Positions 7,393 to 15,268 of a stretch of DNA of 64,000 nt are shown here, in pieces (within the stretch, counting starts at the first letter, position 1; the number at the start of each line of letters is the position of its first letter). The position numbers were made by a program, and so were the translations under genes. This DNA comes from NORP233 sp050186825 (GTDB lineage: Bacteria; Planctomycetota; J058). Under the pieces are notes generated by a model, which saw nothing but the letters and a program-made list of their open reading frames with translations, was not told the DNA's origin and did no database searches. Location: contig JBFWYD010000031.1 of assembly GCA_050186825.1 (NCBI GenBank), positions 1 through 64,000 of the forward strand, written 5' to 3'.

Positions 7393-8166
7393 CTACGCCC
7401 GACGGCGGAGGCCAAGGTTCTGGTCGATCAGTCCGTTGAGCAGGCCACCCCCCCGGCGGCGCGCTCCCGAATTCGTTCCCAGCCCGCTGGCGGCGGGCGG
7501 CGGCGGCGGCGGCTCAGGGACCGCCGCTGGCGCGGGCGGCGGCTCCGCCCCGCGCGGCTCGGCCGCGTGGGTCCGCCCCGCCGCGGTCGACTGGCCCGGG
7601 TTGCGGAGCTCCACGTTGGCCCGCACCAGGCCCGCCAGGAGGCCCCCGCCGCCGCGCGGCATGGGCCGCGTCGTGTGTCCCGCGCCCTGGCTGGGCGCGC
7701 CCAGGCCCGCGGGCCGGCTCGGCGCCGCAGCCAGCGGCGTCGCGGCGACCGGCGCAGCGGCGACCGGCCCGTGCCCGAGCGGCGCGGCGACCGGCCCGTG
7801 CCCGAGCGGCGCGGCGACCGGCCCGTGCCCGAGCGGCCCGGCGACCGGCGCCGCGGCGGCGCGCTCGAGCCGCGCGGCGGCGCGCTCGAGCCTGGCCGCG
7901 ACCGCGGCCAGGCCCTCGCGCTCGCTGGCGCGCTCGGCCAGGCGCGCCTGCGCCTCGGCCAGCCGCTGGGCCAGCGCGTCGCGCTCGGCGCGCAGCCGGT
8001 CCAGCTCCGCCTGCGTCGGGCCCCCGCGGAGCTCGGCGCGCAGGCGCGCCACCTCCTCGCGCAGCCGGTTCCGCTCCTCCGAGAGGCGGGCGATGATCTC
8101 CACCGCGGCCCGCGGCAAGTCGCGGGTGCGGGAGAGGATCGCGGGGCTGCGCTCGAGGGTGGCCAC
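7393..8166 (-). CDS. coiled-coil protein with twin GGGLLxGL motifs, partner of the MamK-like actin
   Basis: 257 aa. Residues about 20-105 form a charged heptad-rich coiled coil. Residues 110-136 are three copies of a nine-residue unit (PLGHGPVAA) encoded by 27-bp DNA repeats. The rest is Pro/Ala-rich and probably disordered, except for two matching motifs, GGGLLAGLVRANVELR (173-188) and GGGLLNGLIDQNLGLR (239-254, near the C-terminus). Repeated short motifs on a disordered tail typically bind a polymer or partner, and the adjacent actin is the obvious candidate (inference). GTG 8166 is preceded by GAGGAG at seven bases. It lies 11 bases after the upstream coiled-coil gene. No named family was recognised. 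Confidence 0.8.
   Translation of the reverse strand: MATLERSPAILSRTRDLPRAAVEIIARLSEERNRLREEVARLRAELRGGPTQAELDRLRAERDALAQRLAEAQARLAERASEREGLAAVAARLERAAARLERAAAAPVAGPLGHGPVAAPLGHGPVAAPLGHGPVAAAPVAATPLAAAPSRPAGLGAPSQGAGHTTRPMPRGGGGLLAGLVRANVELRNPGQSTAAGRTHAAEPRGAEPPPAPAAVPEPPPPPPAASGLGTNSGARRRGGGLLNGLIDQNLGLRRRA
7759..7839 (-). repeat. three in-frame 27-bp tandem repeats
   Basis: Each unit encodes PLGHGPVAA, and the copies are nearly identical at DNA level, which points to recent slippage or expansion within the coiled-coil gene. A different 27-bp in-frame array occurs at 30177-30365. Confidence 0.85.
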
Positions 8167-8177
8167 GTGTTCGCTCC

Positions 8178-9221
8178 TCAGCGGCCCTTGTGGCCGGGGC
8201 CGAAGCCGAAGCCGAAGGCGCCGAACTCCTGCTTGGCCCGGCGGACGGTGCTCCGCCGCGACTCGTCGGGCTCGGCGGCCTTGGCCGGCGCGGGCGCGGC
8301 GGGCTCTTCGGCCACGACCTCTGGCTCGGGTTCGGCCTTGGGCTCGAGCTCGGCCACGCGCTCGGCCAGCTGCGCCCGCTCCAGGGTCAGCTCGGCCAGC
8401 TGCTTGGCGTCGGCCTCGCGGGCCTGGTGCAGCTCGGCCGCCTCGCGGCGGGCCGCCTCGGCCTGGGCGCGCAGCGCGGTCAGGTCCTCGGCCAGGCTCG
8501 CGCAGCGCTTGAGGTAGGTGTCGCGCTCCTCGCGGAACTGGTCGCGCTCGCGGCGCATCCCGTCGCGCTCCTGGCGGAGCTGCTCGCGCTCGCTCGCCAT
8601 GGCGTCGCGCTCGTCCACGGTCCGGTCGCGCTCGTCTCGGAACTGCTCCAGGTCGTGGCGCAGGGCCTCGACCTCGCTCTCGAGCCGGTCGCGCTCGCGC
8701 TCGAGCTTGTCCCGCTCGGACTGGATCGAGCCCAGGTTCCCCTCGAGGTCCGCGTTGCGCCCCAGCTCCTCGTCCAGCCGCTCGCGCGCGCTGGTCTGGA
8801 GCCGCTTGAGGTTCTTCTCCAGCGAGCCGATCTGCGCGCGCAGCCGGGCCCGCTCGGCCAGCAGCTCGCGGATGTCCTGCTCCTGGAGCTTCTCGCCCGC
8901 CTCGCGGCCGAGGGCCTGGCACACCTCGTCGACCGCCGCCTGCAGCCGGCCGCGCTCGGCCTCGACCAGGCCCTTGGCGTGCTCGAGCTCCTTCTTCTCC
9001 TTGCCGAGCTTGGCGTTCTCCTGGAGCAGCCGCTCCACCCGCCGCTGGGCCGCGTCCTCGTCGCTGCTCGCGCCCTCCTGCTTGAGCTTCCCCAGGAGCT
9101 CGATCAGCTGGCTGCGCTCGATCACGCGCACGTTGTCGACCTTGGCCTTGCGCAGCTCGCGCACGTTCAGCGTGCGGGTGGCGGAGCGCAGCGCGCCGGA
9201 CAGCTCGTCGTCGAAGCTCAT
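8178..9221 (-). CDS. long coiled-coil protein, first gene of the MamK-like operon
   Basis: 347 aa with no signal peptide or membrane segment. Residues about 1-50 are a compact N-terminal region containing NVRELRKAKVDNVRVIER. Residues about 55-290 are an almost continuous coiled coil rich in RDR/ERD heptads, with repeated ERDxxxxERD spacing between about 170 and 240. The tail is acidic (EPKAEPEPEVVAEEP), then basic, and ends in an aromatic patch, FGAFGFGFGPGHKGR. ATG 9221 follows a strong GGAGGAAGG site. The architecture suits a cytoskeletal cross-linker or filament adaptor working with the downstream actin (inference). Cytoskeletal coiled-coil proteins also occur in some magnetosome clusters, but no homology to a named one can be claimed. 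Confidence 0.8.
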   Translation of the reverse strand: MSFDDELSGALRSATRTLNVRELRKAKVDNVRVIERSQLIELLGKLKQEGASSDEDAAQRRVERLLQENAKLGKEKKELEHAKGLVEAERGRLQAAVDEVCQALGREAGEKLQEQDIRELLAERARLRAQIGSLEKNLKRLQTSARERLDEELGRNADLEGNLGSIQSERDKLERERDRLESEVEALRHDLEQFRDERDRTVDERDAMASEREQLRQERDGMRRERDQFREERDTYLKRCASLAEDLTALRAQAEAARREAAELHQAREADAKQLAELTLERAQLAERVAELEPKAEPEPEVVAEEPAAPAPAKAAEPDESRRSTVRRAKQEFGAFGFGFGPGHKGR

Positions 9222-9500
9222 GGCCTTCCTCCTCCAGGTCCGCCCGGTGACCTCCCGGTCCCGAGCGCTCGCTGTGTTCCTCTCGGAAAATTCATGAGTC
9301 GGCTTGTGGGGGATTTCGAAAAAATCACGAGGCCGCTCCCAGAGCGGGTCCGCGCGCATCGCCGGGGCCTCGGGGCCGTCGCTTCGCCGCACAGGTCCTC
9401 CCCGCCAGGGCCCATCGCTCCGCCCCCGCGCGGGAGTCGATTGTTCAGGCGCATCCGACAGGGATGTGTGCAGTGTTCGGCCGACTGCACTGAGGCGACC

Positions 9501-9560
9501 GCCCATCGCCCTGGGCGCCGCTCGGCGCGCGGACCCACCCATCGCGGCGGGCGATGGGCG
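9501..9560 (+). promoter_or_regulatory. mutually exclusive hairpins upstream of the ABC operon
   Basis: CCCATCGC-GGCGG-GCGATGGG (9538-9558) is a perfect 8-bp hairpin, and GCCCA-TCGCCC-TGGGC (9501-9516) is a second one. GCCCATCGCC (9501-9510) can instead pair with GGCGATGGGC (9550-9559), which would disrupt both. If the promoter is the leaderless one at 9604, this is DNA cruciform or operator symmetry rather than an RNA switch. Confidence 0.35.
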
Positions 9561-9603
9561 AAGGGCGCGGGTCGCCGCCGCCTGTGGGGACGACCCCAGG
9601 GAA

Positions 9604-9609
9604 TAAGAT
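9604..9609 (+). promoter_or_regulatory. leaderless -10 hexamer TAAGAT
   Basis: TAAGAT is followed by six bases (CCCCGC) and GTG 9616. There is no Shine-Dalgarno sequence, so transcription probably starts at or next to the start codon. Confidence 0.55.
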
Positions 9610-9615
9610 CCCCGC

Positions 9616-11433
9616 GTGATCGAGGTCCAGGCCCTCACCCAGCGCTACGGGAGCTACGAGGCGGTCCGCGAGCTGAGCTTCGCCCTGGGCGCGGGGGAGG
9701 TGGTCGGCTTCCTCGGCCCCAACGGGGCGGGCAAGTCGACGACCCTCAAGGTGATCGCGAGCTTCCTGGCCCCGAGCGCCGGCCGGGTCAGCGTCGGGGG
9801 CTGCGACGTGGCCCGCGACCCCCTCGGGGTCCGGGCCCGGCTGGGCTACCTGCCCGAGCACTGCCCCCTCTACGAGGAGATGCTCGCGCGCGAGCTGCTC
9901 GACTTCGCCGCGCGCGTCCGCGGCCTGAGCCGCGCCGAGCGCGCCGCGGCCCGCGCGCGCGTGGTCGAGCGCTGCCGGCTGGAGGAGGTGATCGAGCGCC
10001 CGGTCAGCGACCTGAGCAAGGGCTACCGCCAGCGCCTCGGGCTGGCGACCGCCCTCCTGCACGACCCCCGGATCCTGGTCCTCGACGAGCCGACCAGCGG
10101 GCTGGACCCGAACCAGGTGCTCGAGATGCGTGCGCTCGTGCGCGAGCTGGGCCAGGAGCGCACGGTCCTGTTCAGCAGCCACGTGCTCTCCGAGGTCGAG
10201 GCCACCTGCGAGCGCGTGGTCGTGATCCACCGCGGCCGCCTGGTCGCGGACGACGCGGTGGCGAGCCTGGCGCGGCGGATCACCGGAGGGGCGCTCGACG
10301 TCCGTGGGGCGGAGGCCGAGGCGGTCGCAGGCGTCCCAGGCGTGGCCGAGGCCGTGGCGCTCGCCGACGGGCGGGTGCGCGCGCGGCCGCGGGCCGGCGT
10401 CGAGGACCTCGCGGCGCGGCTGTTCCGCTGGGCGGCCGGGAGCGGCCGGGTGCTCGTGGAGATAGCGCCGCAGCGGGTCACGCTCGAGGACGTGTTCGCG
10501 GCGCTGACCGCGGATTCGAAGGCGGTCGCTCCGCAGGCTACGGGATCAGGAGCCGCGGAGGCGGCTCTCCCTAGCGCGGCGCAGAGCCGCAGAGCCGCAG
10601 AGGGGCCCTCGCAGGAGCCGGCGCGCGACTCGGAGACGCCGGATTCGCAGGCGGCGGCTACCGAAGCGGGGGGGACAGGAGCTGCGAAGGCGTTGGATTT
10701 CAGCGCAGAGATCGCAGAGAGCGCGGAGATCGGTGGGTGTGAGCGAAGGCGCGGCTCCGATCCGTCGGGTGAAGGAGAGAAAACGAGGGAGAGAGACTCG
10801 GATTCGGATTCGGCTTCGGACTCCCCCCCGGCCTCGGATGCGACCCCTCGCTCACACCCCGCGATCTCCGCGATCTCTGCGATCTCTGCGCTGAATATCA
10901 ACGCTGTCGCACCCCCTCACGACCCCGAGCTCGCAGCCCGCTCCGGCTGTGAGTCTCCGGGCTCGGTCTCGGACTCGGACTCGGTCTCGGACTCGGACTC
11001 GGACTCGGACTCGGTCTCGGACTCGGTCTCGGTCTCGGACTCGGACTCGGCCTCGGCCTCGGCCTCGGCCTCGGACTCGGCCTCGGCCTCGGCCTCGGAC
11101 TCGGACTCGGTCTCCGCCTCGGACTCGGACTCGGACTCGGACTCGGACTCGGACTCGGACTCGGTCTCGGACTCGGACTCGGACTCGGACTCGGACTCGG
11201 ACTCGGACTCGGACTCGGACTCGCCCTCGGACTCGCCCTCGGACTCGGACTCGCGCCCTCGCTCACACCCACCGATCTCCGCGGACTCTGCGATCTCTGC
11301 GCTGAATAACAACGCTGTCGCACACCCTCGCGATCCCGACCTCGCAACTCGCCCCCGCTCAGAGTCTCCGGCCTCGGCCTCGGCCTCGGCCTCGGACTCG
11401 GACTCGGCTTCGGACCCGGAGCGCCCCACGTGA
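9616..11433 (+). CDS. ABC transporter ATPase (GldA-type) with a Ser-Asp-rich repeat tail
   Basis: 605 aa. Residues 1-300 are a complete ABC ATPase: Walker A GPNGAGKST (34-42), signature LSKGYRQR, Walker B ILVLDEP and an H-loop (FSSHVLSEVE), plus the usual C-terminal accessory region. It should energise the permease fusion encoded next. From about residue 305 the protein becomes low-complexity: an Ala/Glu/Gly stretch, then SAEIAES and ISAISAISAL segments encoded by inverted-repeat arms, then about 95 residues of Ser-Asp and Ser-Ala dipeptides. Ser-Asp tails are usually found on surface proteins and are odd on a cytoplasmic ATPase. The stop codon overlaps the next start (GTGA at 11430-11433), so the tail keeps translational coupling. 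The same block is fused to the DUF3754 protein at 16487-18433. Confidence 0.88.
   Translation: MIEVQALTQRYGSYEAVRELSFALGAGEVVGFLGPNGAGKSTTLKVIASFLAPSAGRVSVGGCDVARDPLGVRARLGYLPEHCPLYEEMLARELLDFAARVRGLSRAERAAARARVVERCRLEEVIERPVSDLSKGYRQRLGLATALLHDPRILVLDEPTSGLDPNQVLEMRALVRELGQERTVLFSSHVLSEVEATCERVVVIHRGRLVADDAVASLARRITGGALDVRGAEAEAVAGVPGVAEAVALADGRVRARPRAGVEDLAARLFRWAAGSGRVLVEIAPQRVTLEDVFAALTADSKAVAPQATGSGAAEAALPSAAQSRRAAEGPSQEPARDSETPDSQAAATEAGGTGAAKALDFSAEIAESAEIGGCERRRGSDPSGEGEKTRERDSDSDSASDSPPASDATPRSHPAISAISAISALNINAVAPPHDPELAARSGCESPGSVSDSDSVSDSDSDSDSVSDSVSVSDSDSASASASASDSASASASDSDSVSASDSDSDSDSDSDSDSVSDSDSDSDSDSDSDSDSDSPSDSPSDSDSRPRSHPPISADSAISALNNNAVAHPRDPDLATRPRSESPASASASASDSDSASDPERPT
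10597..10904 (+). repeat. inverted-arm repeat block, copy A
   Basis: Left arm 10690-10745 and right arm 10849-10904 are inverted 56-nt sequences with about 50 matching positions. The core of each is CAGCGCAGAGATCGCAGAGA and its complement. A 93-base leader (10597-10689) differs at only about six positions from 17795-17887, in front of copy B. The whole block is translated within the ABC ATPase gene. Confidence 0.85.
10962..11253 (+). repeat. TCGGAC-type hexamer array encoding Ser-Asp/Ser-Ala
   Basis: An array of about 48 hexamers of form TCGGAC, with TCGGCC, TCGGTC and TCGCCC variants. The plus strand reads Ser-Asp/Ala/Val. The opposite strand also reads acidic Ser-Glu dipeptides, so the array is open in several frames. 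Confidence 0.9.
11260..11418 (+). repeat. second right-hand arm plus a short Ser-Ala/Asp array
   Basis: 11260-11315 is another copy of the right arm (CGCTCACACCC through AACGC). A short conserved spacer follows (nearly identical to 18136-18190), and then a TCGGCC/TCGGAC array at 11374-11418. Confidence 0.8.
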
Positions 11434-13727
11434 GGGTCCCGCTGGCGATCGCGCGCCGCGAGCTAGGCGCCTTCTTCAAGCGACCCGCGGCCTGGGTGTT
11501 CCTGGCGGCCTTCCTGCTCGTGAGCACCGTGCTCGGGCTGCGCGGCTTCTTCGAGCGCGGGGTCTCGGACCTGCGCGACTACTTCCTCGGGCTGCGCTAC
11601 GCCTTCGTGCTGCTCGCGCCCGCGGCCGCCATGCGCCTGTGGGCCGAGGAGCGCCGGGCGCGGACCCTCGAGCTCCTGTTCTCGCTGCCCGTCTCGCCCG
11701 CGCAGGCCGTGCTCGGCAAGTACCTCGCCGGGGCCGCGGTGCTCCTGATCGCGCTCGCGCTCGGCGCGTGCCTCCCGCTGAGCCTCGCGCCCTACGCCAG
11801 CTTCGACGCGGGGCAGCTCGCGGCGGGCTACCTGGGCGCCTTCCTGGTCGCGGCCACCTACCTCGCGCTCGGGACCCTCGGCTCCGCGCTCAGCTCGAGC
11901 CAGGAGGTCGCCTTCCTGAGCGGAGCCCTGGCCTGCCTGCTGCTCAACCTGCTCGGCGACCCGCTCCTGACCGAGCGCGCGGCGGCCTACCTGCCCGAGC
12001 CCTGGGTGCGCGCCGCCGCGCGCTTCGCGGTGGGCGAGCACTTCGACGCCCTGACCCGCGGCGTGCTCGAGGCGCGCAGCCTGGCCTACTTCGGCGGCGT
12101 GAGCGCGCTGGCCCTGTTCCTGACCGTGCTCCTGGTCGAGCGCCGCTCGCGCGGGCGGGCCGAGGCCGCGCTGGCCGCCGTGCTGGCGCTCGCGGCGCTC
12201 GGGCTGTGGCTCGACCTCAGCGCGCAGCGCGCGCTCGCCGCGCGCGTCGACCTGACCGTCGAGCGGCGCAACTCGCTCGCGCCGCCGACCCGGGCGCTGC
12301 TCGCGCGCGTGCGCGACACCCTGGTGGTCCGGGCCTACCTCTCGCAGCACAAGCTGCCCGAGGCCACCCGGCCGGCCACGCGCCGGCTGCTCGACCTGCT
12401 CGAGGACCTCGAGGCCGCGGGCGGCGGTAAGGTCAAGCTCGAGGTCGTGGACCCGGTCACCCCCGAGCTCCAGGCGGCCGCCGAGCGCGAGGGCGTCGAG
12501 CGCTGCCAGTCGGAGATCGGCGGCGACCTGCGCACGCTCTACGCCGGCGTGGTCCTCTTCTACGGCGGGCGCCCCCCGGCCGCGATCCCGGTGGCGATCG
12601 ACCCGCGCCGCAACCTCGAGGTCGACCTCGCCCAGGCGATCCGCGGCCTGCTCACGCCGCGCCCGCGGGTCGGCGTGGCCGGGCTGGGCCGCGAGCAGTA
12701 CGAGGAGGCCCTGGCCCCGCTCCGCAAGGTGGCGACCGTCGAGGCGCTCGACCTCGCCCGGCTCAAGGCCGTCCCCGAGGGGATCGCGGCCCTGATCTAC
12801 ACCGCGCCCGTCCCCCCGCGCGAGCGCGAGGTCTACGTGCTCGACCAGTACCTCCAGCGCGGCGGGCGCCTGCTGCTCCTGCTCGAGGGCTACGGCCAGC
12901 CGCCCCAGGACCCCTGGCTGCGGCATCCCTTCGAGCTCGGCGCGCTCCAGCGCGCCCTCGAGGCCTGGGGCGTGCGCACGAGCCCCGCGCTCGTGGTCGC
13001 GGCCTCGCGCCGGACCTACACGATCCAGACCGAGCGCGGCCGCGTGCAGGCGGCCTACCCCTGGTTCCTGATCCCCACCCAGGGGACCCTCGGTCCGACC
13101 AACACCGCGGTGCTGCCCTTCGCGGTCGAGGTCGAGGCCCCGAAGGGCGAGGTCCTGCTCGCGACCGAGCCGGGCTGGGCGCTGCCCGGCCAGCAGCGGG
13201 TCGAGCCCACGCGCGCGCTCCAGCTCCCGGGCGACGAGCGCCGCCCGCGCGCGCTGGCGGTGGGCGTGCGCGGCGAACTCCTGAGCCCGTGGGCCGGCGG
13301 CCCGGGGCCGGTGCTCCTGCCCGAGGCCGAGGGCGGCGAGGACCCGCTCGCGATCCCGCTCGCGAAGCCCGCGGGCCCGGCCGCCCTGGCCGTGGTCGGC
13401 GACACCGACTTCCTGCGCCCGACCTTCGCCGCGCAGGGCCAGGCCGCCGCGCTCCTCCAGAACCTGGTCGAGTGGTGCCTCGACGACGGGGACCTGGCCC
13501 AGGTCCGCGCGCGGACCGCGCCGCCCGCCCTCAGCCAGGTGCCCGAGTCCGGGGTCGATCGGCGCGAGCTCTGGGCCTGGCGCTGGAACCTCGGCCTGGC
13601 CGCGCTAGTGCTCGCGGGCGGGCTGAGCTGGCTGGCCGCGCGGCGCGTGCGCCGCGATCGGGCCGCCAGCGCGCAGCGCGCGCGCCTCGCGCCACGCCCA
13701 GCGCCCCGGACCGGGGAGGCGGCGTGA
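11430..13727 (+). CDS. GldF-GldG fusion: ABC permease plus auxiliary component
   Basis: 765 aa. Residues 1-230 are an ABC-2 type permease with about six membrane helices, including the WAEERRARTLELLFSLPVS segment typical of GldF/NosY-like proteins. A further helix (about 238-255) leads into a large periplasmic GldG-like region (about 260-715): VDLTVERRNSLAPPTRALL, YLSQHKLPE and VLDQYLQRGGRLLLLLEG, a type also called ABC_transp_aux. A final helix (about 720-740) and a basic tail follow. In Bacteroidota GldF and GldG are separate subunits required for gliding. Fused forms are common in other phyla, where the substrate is unknown. GTG 11430 overlaps the ATPase stop and the stop overlaps the next GTG, so the three genes are tightly coupled. 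Confidence 0.87.
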   Translation: MRVPLAIARRELGAFFKRPAAWVFLAAFLLVSTVLGLRGFFERGVSDLRDYFLGLRYAFVLLAPAAAMRLWAEERRARTLELLFSLPVSPAQAVLGKYLAGAAVLLIALALGACLPLSLAPYASFDAGQLAAGYLGAFLVAATYLALGTLGSALSSSQEVAFLSGALACLLLNLLGDPLLTERAAAYLPEPWVRAAARFAVGEHFDALTRGVLEARSLAYFGGVSALALFLTVLLVERRSRGRAEAALAAVLALAALGLWLDLSAQRALAARVDLTVERRNSLAPPTRALLARVRDTLVVRAYLSQHKLPEATRPATRRLLDLLEDLEAAGGGKVKLEVVDPVTPELQAAAEREGVERCQSEIGGDLRTLYAGVVLFYGGRPPAAIPVAIDPRRNLEVDLAQAIRGLLTPRPRVGVAGLGREQYEEALAPLRKVATVEALDLARLKAVPEGIAALIYTAPVPPREREVYVLDQYLQRGGRLLLLLEGYGQPPQDPWLRHPFELGALQRALEAWGVRTSPALVVAASRRTYTIQTERGRVQAAYPWFLIPTQGTLGPTNTAVLPFAVEVEAPKGEVLLATEPGWALPGQQRVEPTRALQLPGDERRPRALAVGVRGELLSPWAGGPGPVLLPEAEGGEDPLAIPLAKPAGPAALAVVGDTDFLRPTFAAQGQAAALLQNLVEWCLDDGDLAQVRARTAPPALSQVPESGVDRRELWAWRWNLGLAALVLAGGLSWLAARRVRRDRAASAQRARLAPRPAPRTGEAA

Positions 13728-15166
13728 GGCAGCTGCTCTCCCGTCGCGCCCTCTCCGGCCGCGTCCTCGCGCTGGCCGCGCTCGTGGCCCTGCTGGCCGG
13801 GGCCCGCGCGCTGGTGTGGGCCACGGCCCGCCCGCGCGACCGCGACGTGGGGGCGCTGCTCCTCGACTTCGACCCCGCGCAGGTCCAGGCGATCGAGCTC
13901 CAGCGCGGCGCCGACCGGGTCCGGCTCGAGCGCGCCGGGGCGGGCTGGGTGGTCGCGAGCCACGGCGGGCTGCCGGCCCGCGAGCGCGCGCCCGAGCTCC
14001 TGCTCGAGCGGCTGCGCGGCTGGCGGATCGAGCGCCTGGCTGGCGACGACCCCGCCCGCCACGCGGCCTGGATGGTCGACGCCGCGCAGGCCCGCCAGGT
14101 CCGGCTGCTCGCGGGCGACGGGCGGCGGCTGGCCGAGGTGTGGGTCGGCCGGGTCACGGGGATCGCGGCCGACCTGGTGCGCGAGCAGGGCTTCCGGATC
14201 GACCTCGACAAGCTCGGTCTGTTCGTCCGCCGCCTCGGCGCTCCCCCCCTCGGCCTCGGCCCCCTCGGATCGGGCGCCGACGCTTCGGACGGCGGGGCCG
14301 ACCCGCGCACCTTCGTGGTCAACGACTTCCTGACCCGCGAGCTCGACCCGCGCCCCGAGGTGTGGTTCGTGCGCCCGCTGGTGCGCGGGTCGCGCGAGCG
14401 CGCCTCGCGCCTCGTGGTCCGCCGGCCGGGCGCGCCCCCCCTCGACCTGCGCCTGACGCCCCCCCCGCACATCGAGGGCGAGGCCCGCCCCATCGACTTC
14501 CCGCGCGCCTTCGGGGCCCTGACCGCCCTGTTCCTGCTCGAGGCGCTGGGCCCGGCGGGAGGGGCCCCACCCCCCGACGCCATCGAGCTCGAGCTCGAGG
14601 TCCAGGGCGAGGCCCCGCAGCGGCTCCGGCTCTGGTCGCGCGGGGCGCGCTGGTTCCTCGCCACCGAGCAGCTCGCGGTCGAGGTGCGCGCCGGCGACGC
14701 GGCCCAGGCCGCCGCGCTCACCCGCCGCGAGGCGCTGCTCGCGCGCGAGCTGCTGCGCCTGGTCCCCGACCAGATCTCGCGGCTCCACTGGCAGCGCGGC
14801 GCCGAGGAGCGCAGCCTCGTGCGCCATCTCGACCGCCCCTGGGACGGGATCGCCACGGGCTGGTGGCATCCCCTCGCCGCGCGCGAGGTCGAAGCCGCCC
14901 AGGGGACCGCGCTGCTGACCTCCCTGTGCGCGCTGCGCCTCGCCGACTGGATCGTGGACCCGGCCGAGCTCGCGCGCGCGCTGGGGCCCGAGCCCGACGT
15001 CCTGGCCCTGAGCGGCAGCGTCGGGCGCGAGGAGCTGCGCTTCGGCCCGGTCCAGGACGGCCGGCGCGCCTGCACCACCTCGCGCCTCCCCGGCGCCGGC
15101 GGCTGGGTGGACGCGGCGGCCGTCGACGCGCTCTGGTCGCGCCTGCGCGCGCTGACCGGGGACTGA
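13724..15166 (+). CDS. DUF4340-type membrane-anchored protein of the Gld-like ABC operon
   Basis: 480 aa. One N-terminal membrane helix (residues about 10-30) is followed by a large extracytoplasmic beta-rich domain. This form, length and position directly after a GldF-GldG gene match DUF4340 proteins, which often complete this operon. Segments such as VQAIELQRGADRVRLER and FVVNDFLTRELDPRPEVWF fit the repeated DUF4340 pattern. The substrate and role of the exporter are unknown. Start GTG 13724 overlaps the preceding stop (GTGA). No partner gene for gliding was seen. Confidence 0.75.
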   Translation: MRQLLSRRALSGRVLALAALVALLAGARALVWATARPRDRDVGALLLDFDPAQVQAIELQRGADRVRLERAGAGWVVASHGGLPARERAPELLLERLRGWRIERLAGDDPARHAAWMVDAAQARQVRLLAGDGRRLAEVWVGRVTGIAADLVREQGFRIDLDKLGLFVRRLGAPPLGLGPLGSGADASDGGADPRTFVVNDFLTRELDPRPEVWFVRPLVRGSRERASRLVVRRPGAPPLDLRLTPPPHIEGEARPIDFPRAFGALTALFLLEALGPAGGAPPPDAIELELEVQGEAPQRLRLWSRGARWFLATEQLAVEVRAGDAAQAAALTRREALLARELLRLVPDQISRLHWQRGAEERSLVRHLDRPWDGIATGWWHPLAAREVEAAQGTALLTSLCALRLADWIVDPAELARALGPEPDVLALSGSVGREELRFGPVQDGRRACTTSRLPGAGGWVDAAAVDALWSRLRALTGD

Positions 15167-15268
15167 AACCGGCTCGCGGGCTCCGACCCCGAGCGCTGCG
15201 TGCGACCGGGAGGCGTGGTCCACTCGTGCCCGCGGAGCCGGTCTCTCGCCCTCCGCCGAGGAGTCCGC

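Larger units (their letters stand above)
9222..9615. other. divergent intergenic region with alternative hairpins
   Basis: 394 bases between the minus-strand actin operon and the plus-strand ABC operon. It holds an AT-rich patch (9312-9326, GATTTCGAAAAAATC) that may belong to the actin-operon promoter, although no convincing -35/-10 pair was found. It also holds the hairpins described separately at 9501-9560. No gene seen. Confidence 0.5.

Noticed and set aside
5189..9221. Calling the operon a magnetosome gene cluster
   Set aside because: MamK-like actins occur in non-magnetotactic bacteria, and none of the membrane, iron-transport or protease genes of magnetosome islands is present.
11430..15166. 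Calling the ABC operon a gliding-motility machine
   Set aside because: The GldA/F/G families are recognisable, but no gldH-N or sprA-type gene is present, and such transporters occur in many non-gliding bacteria.
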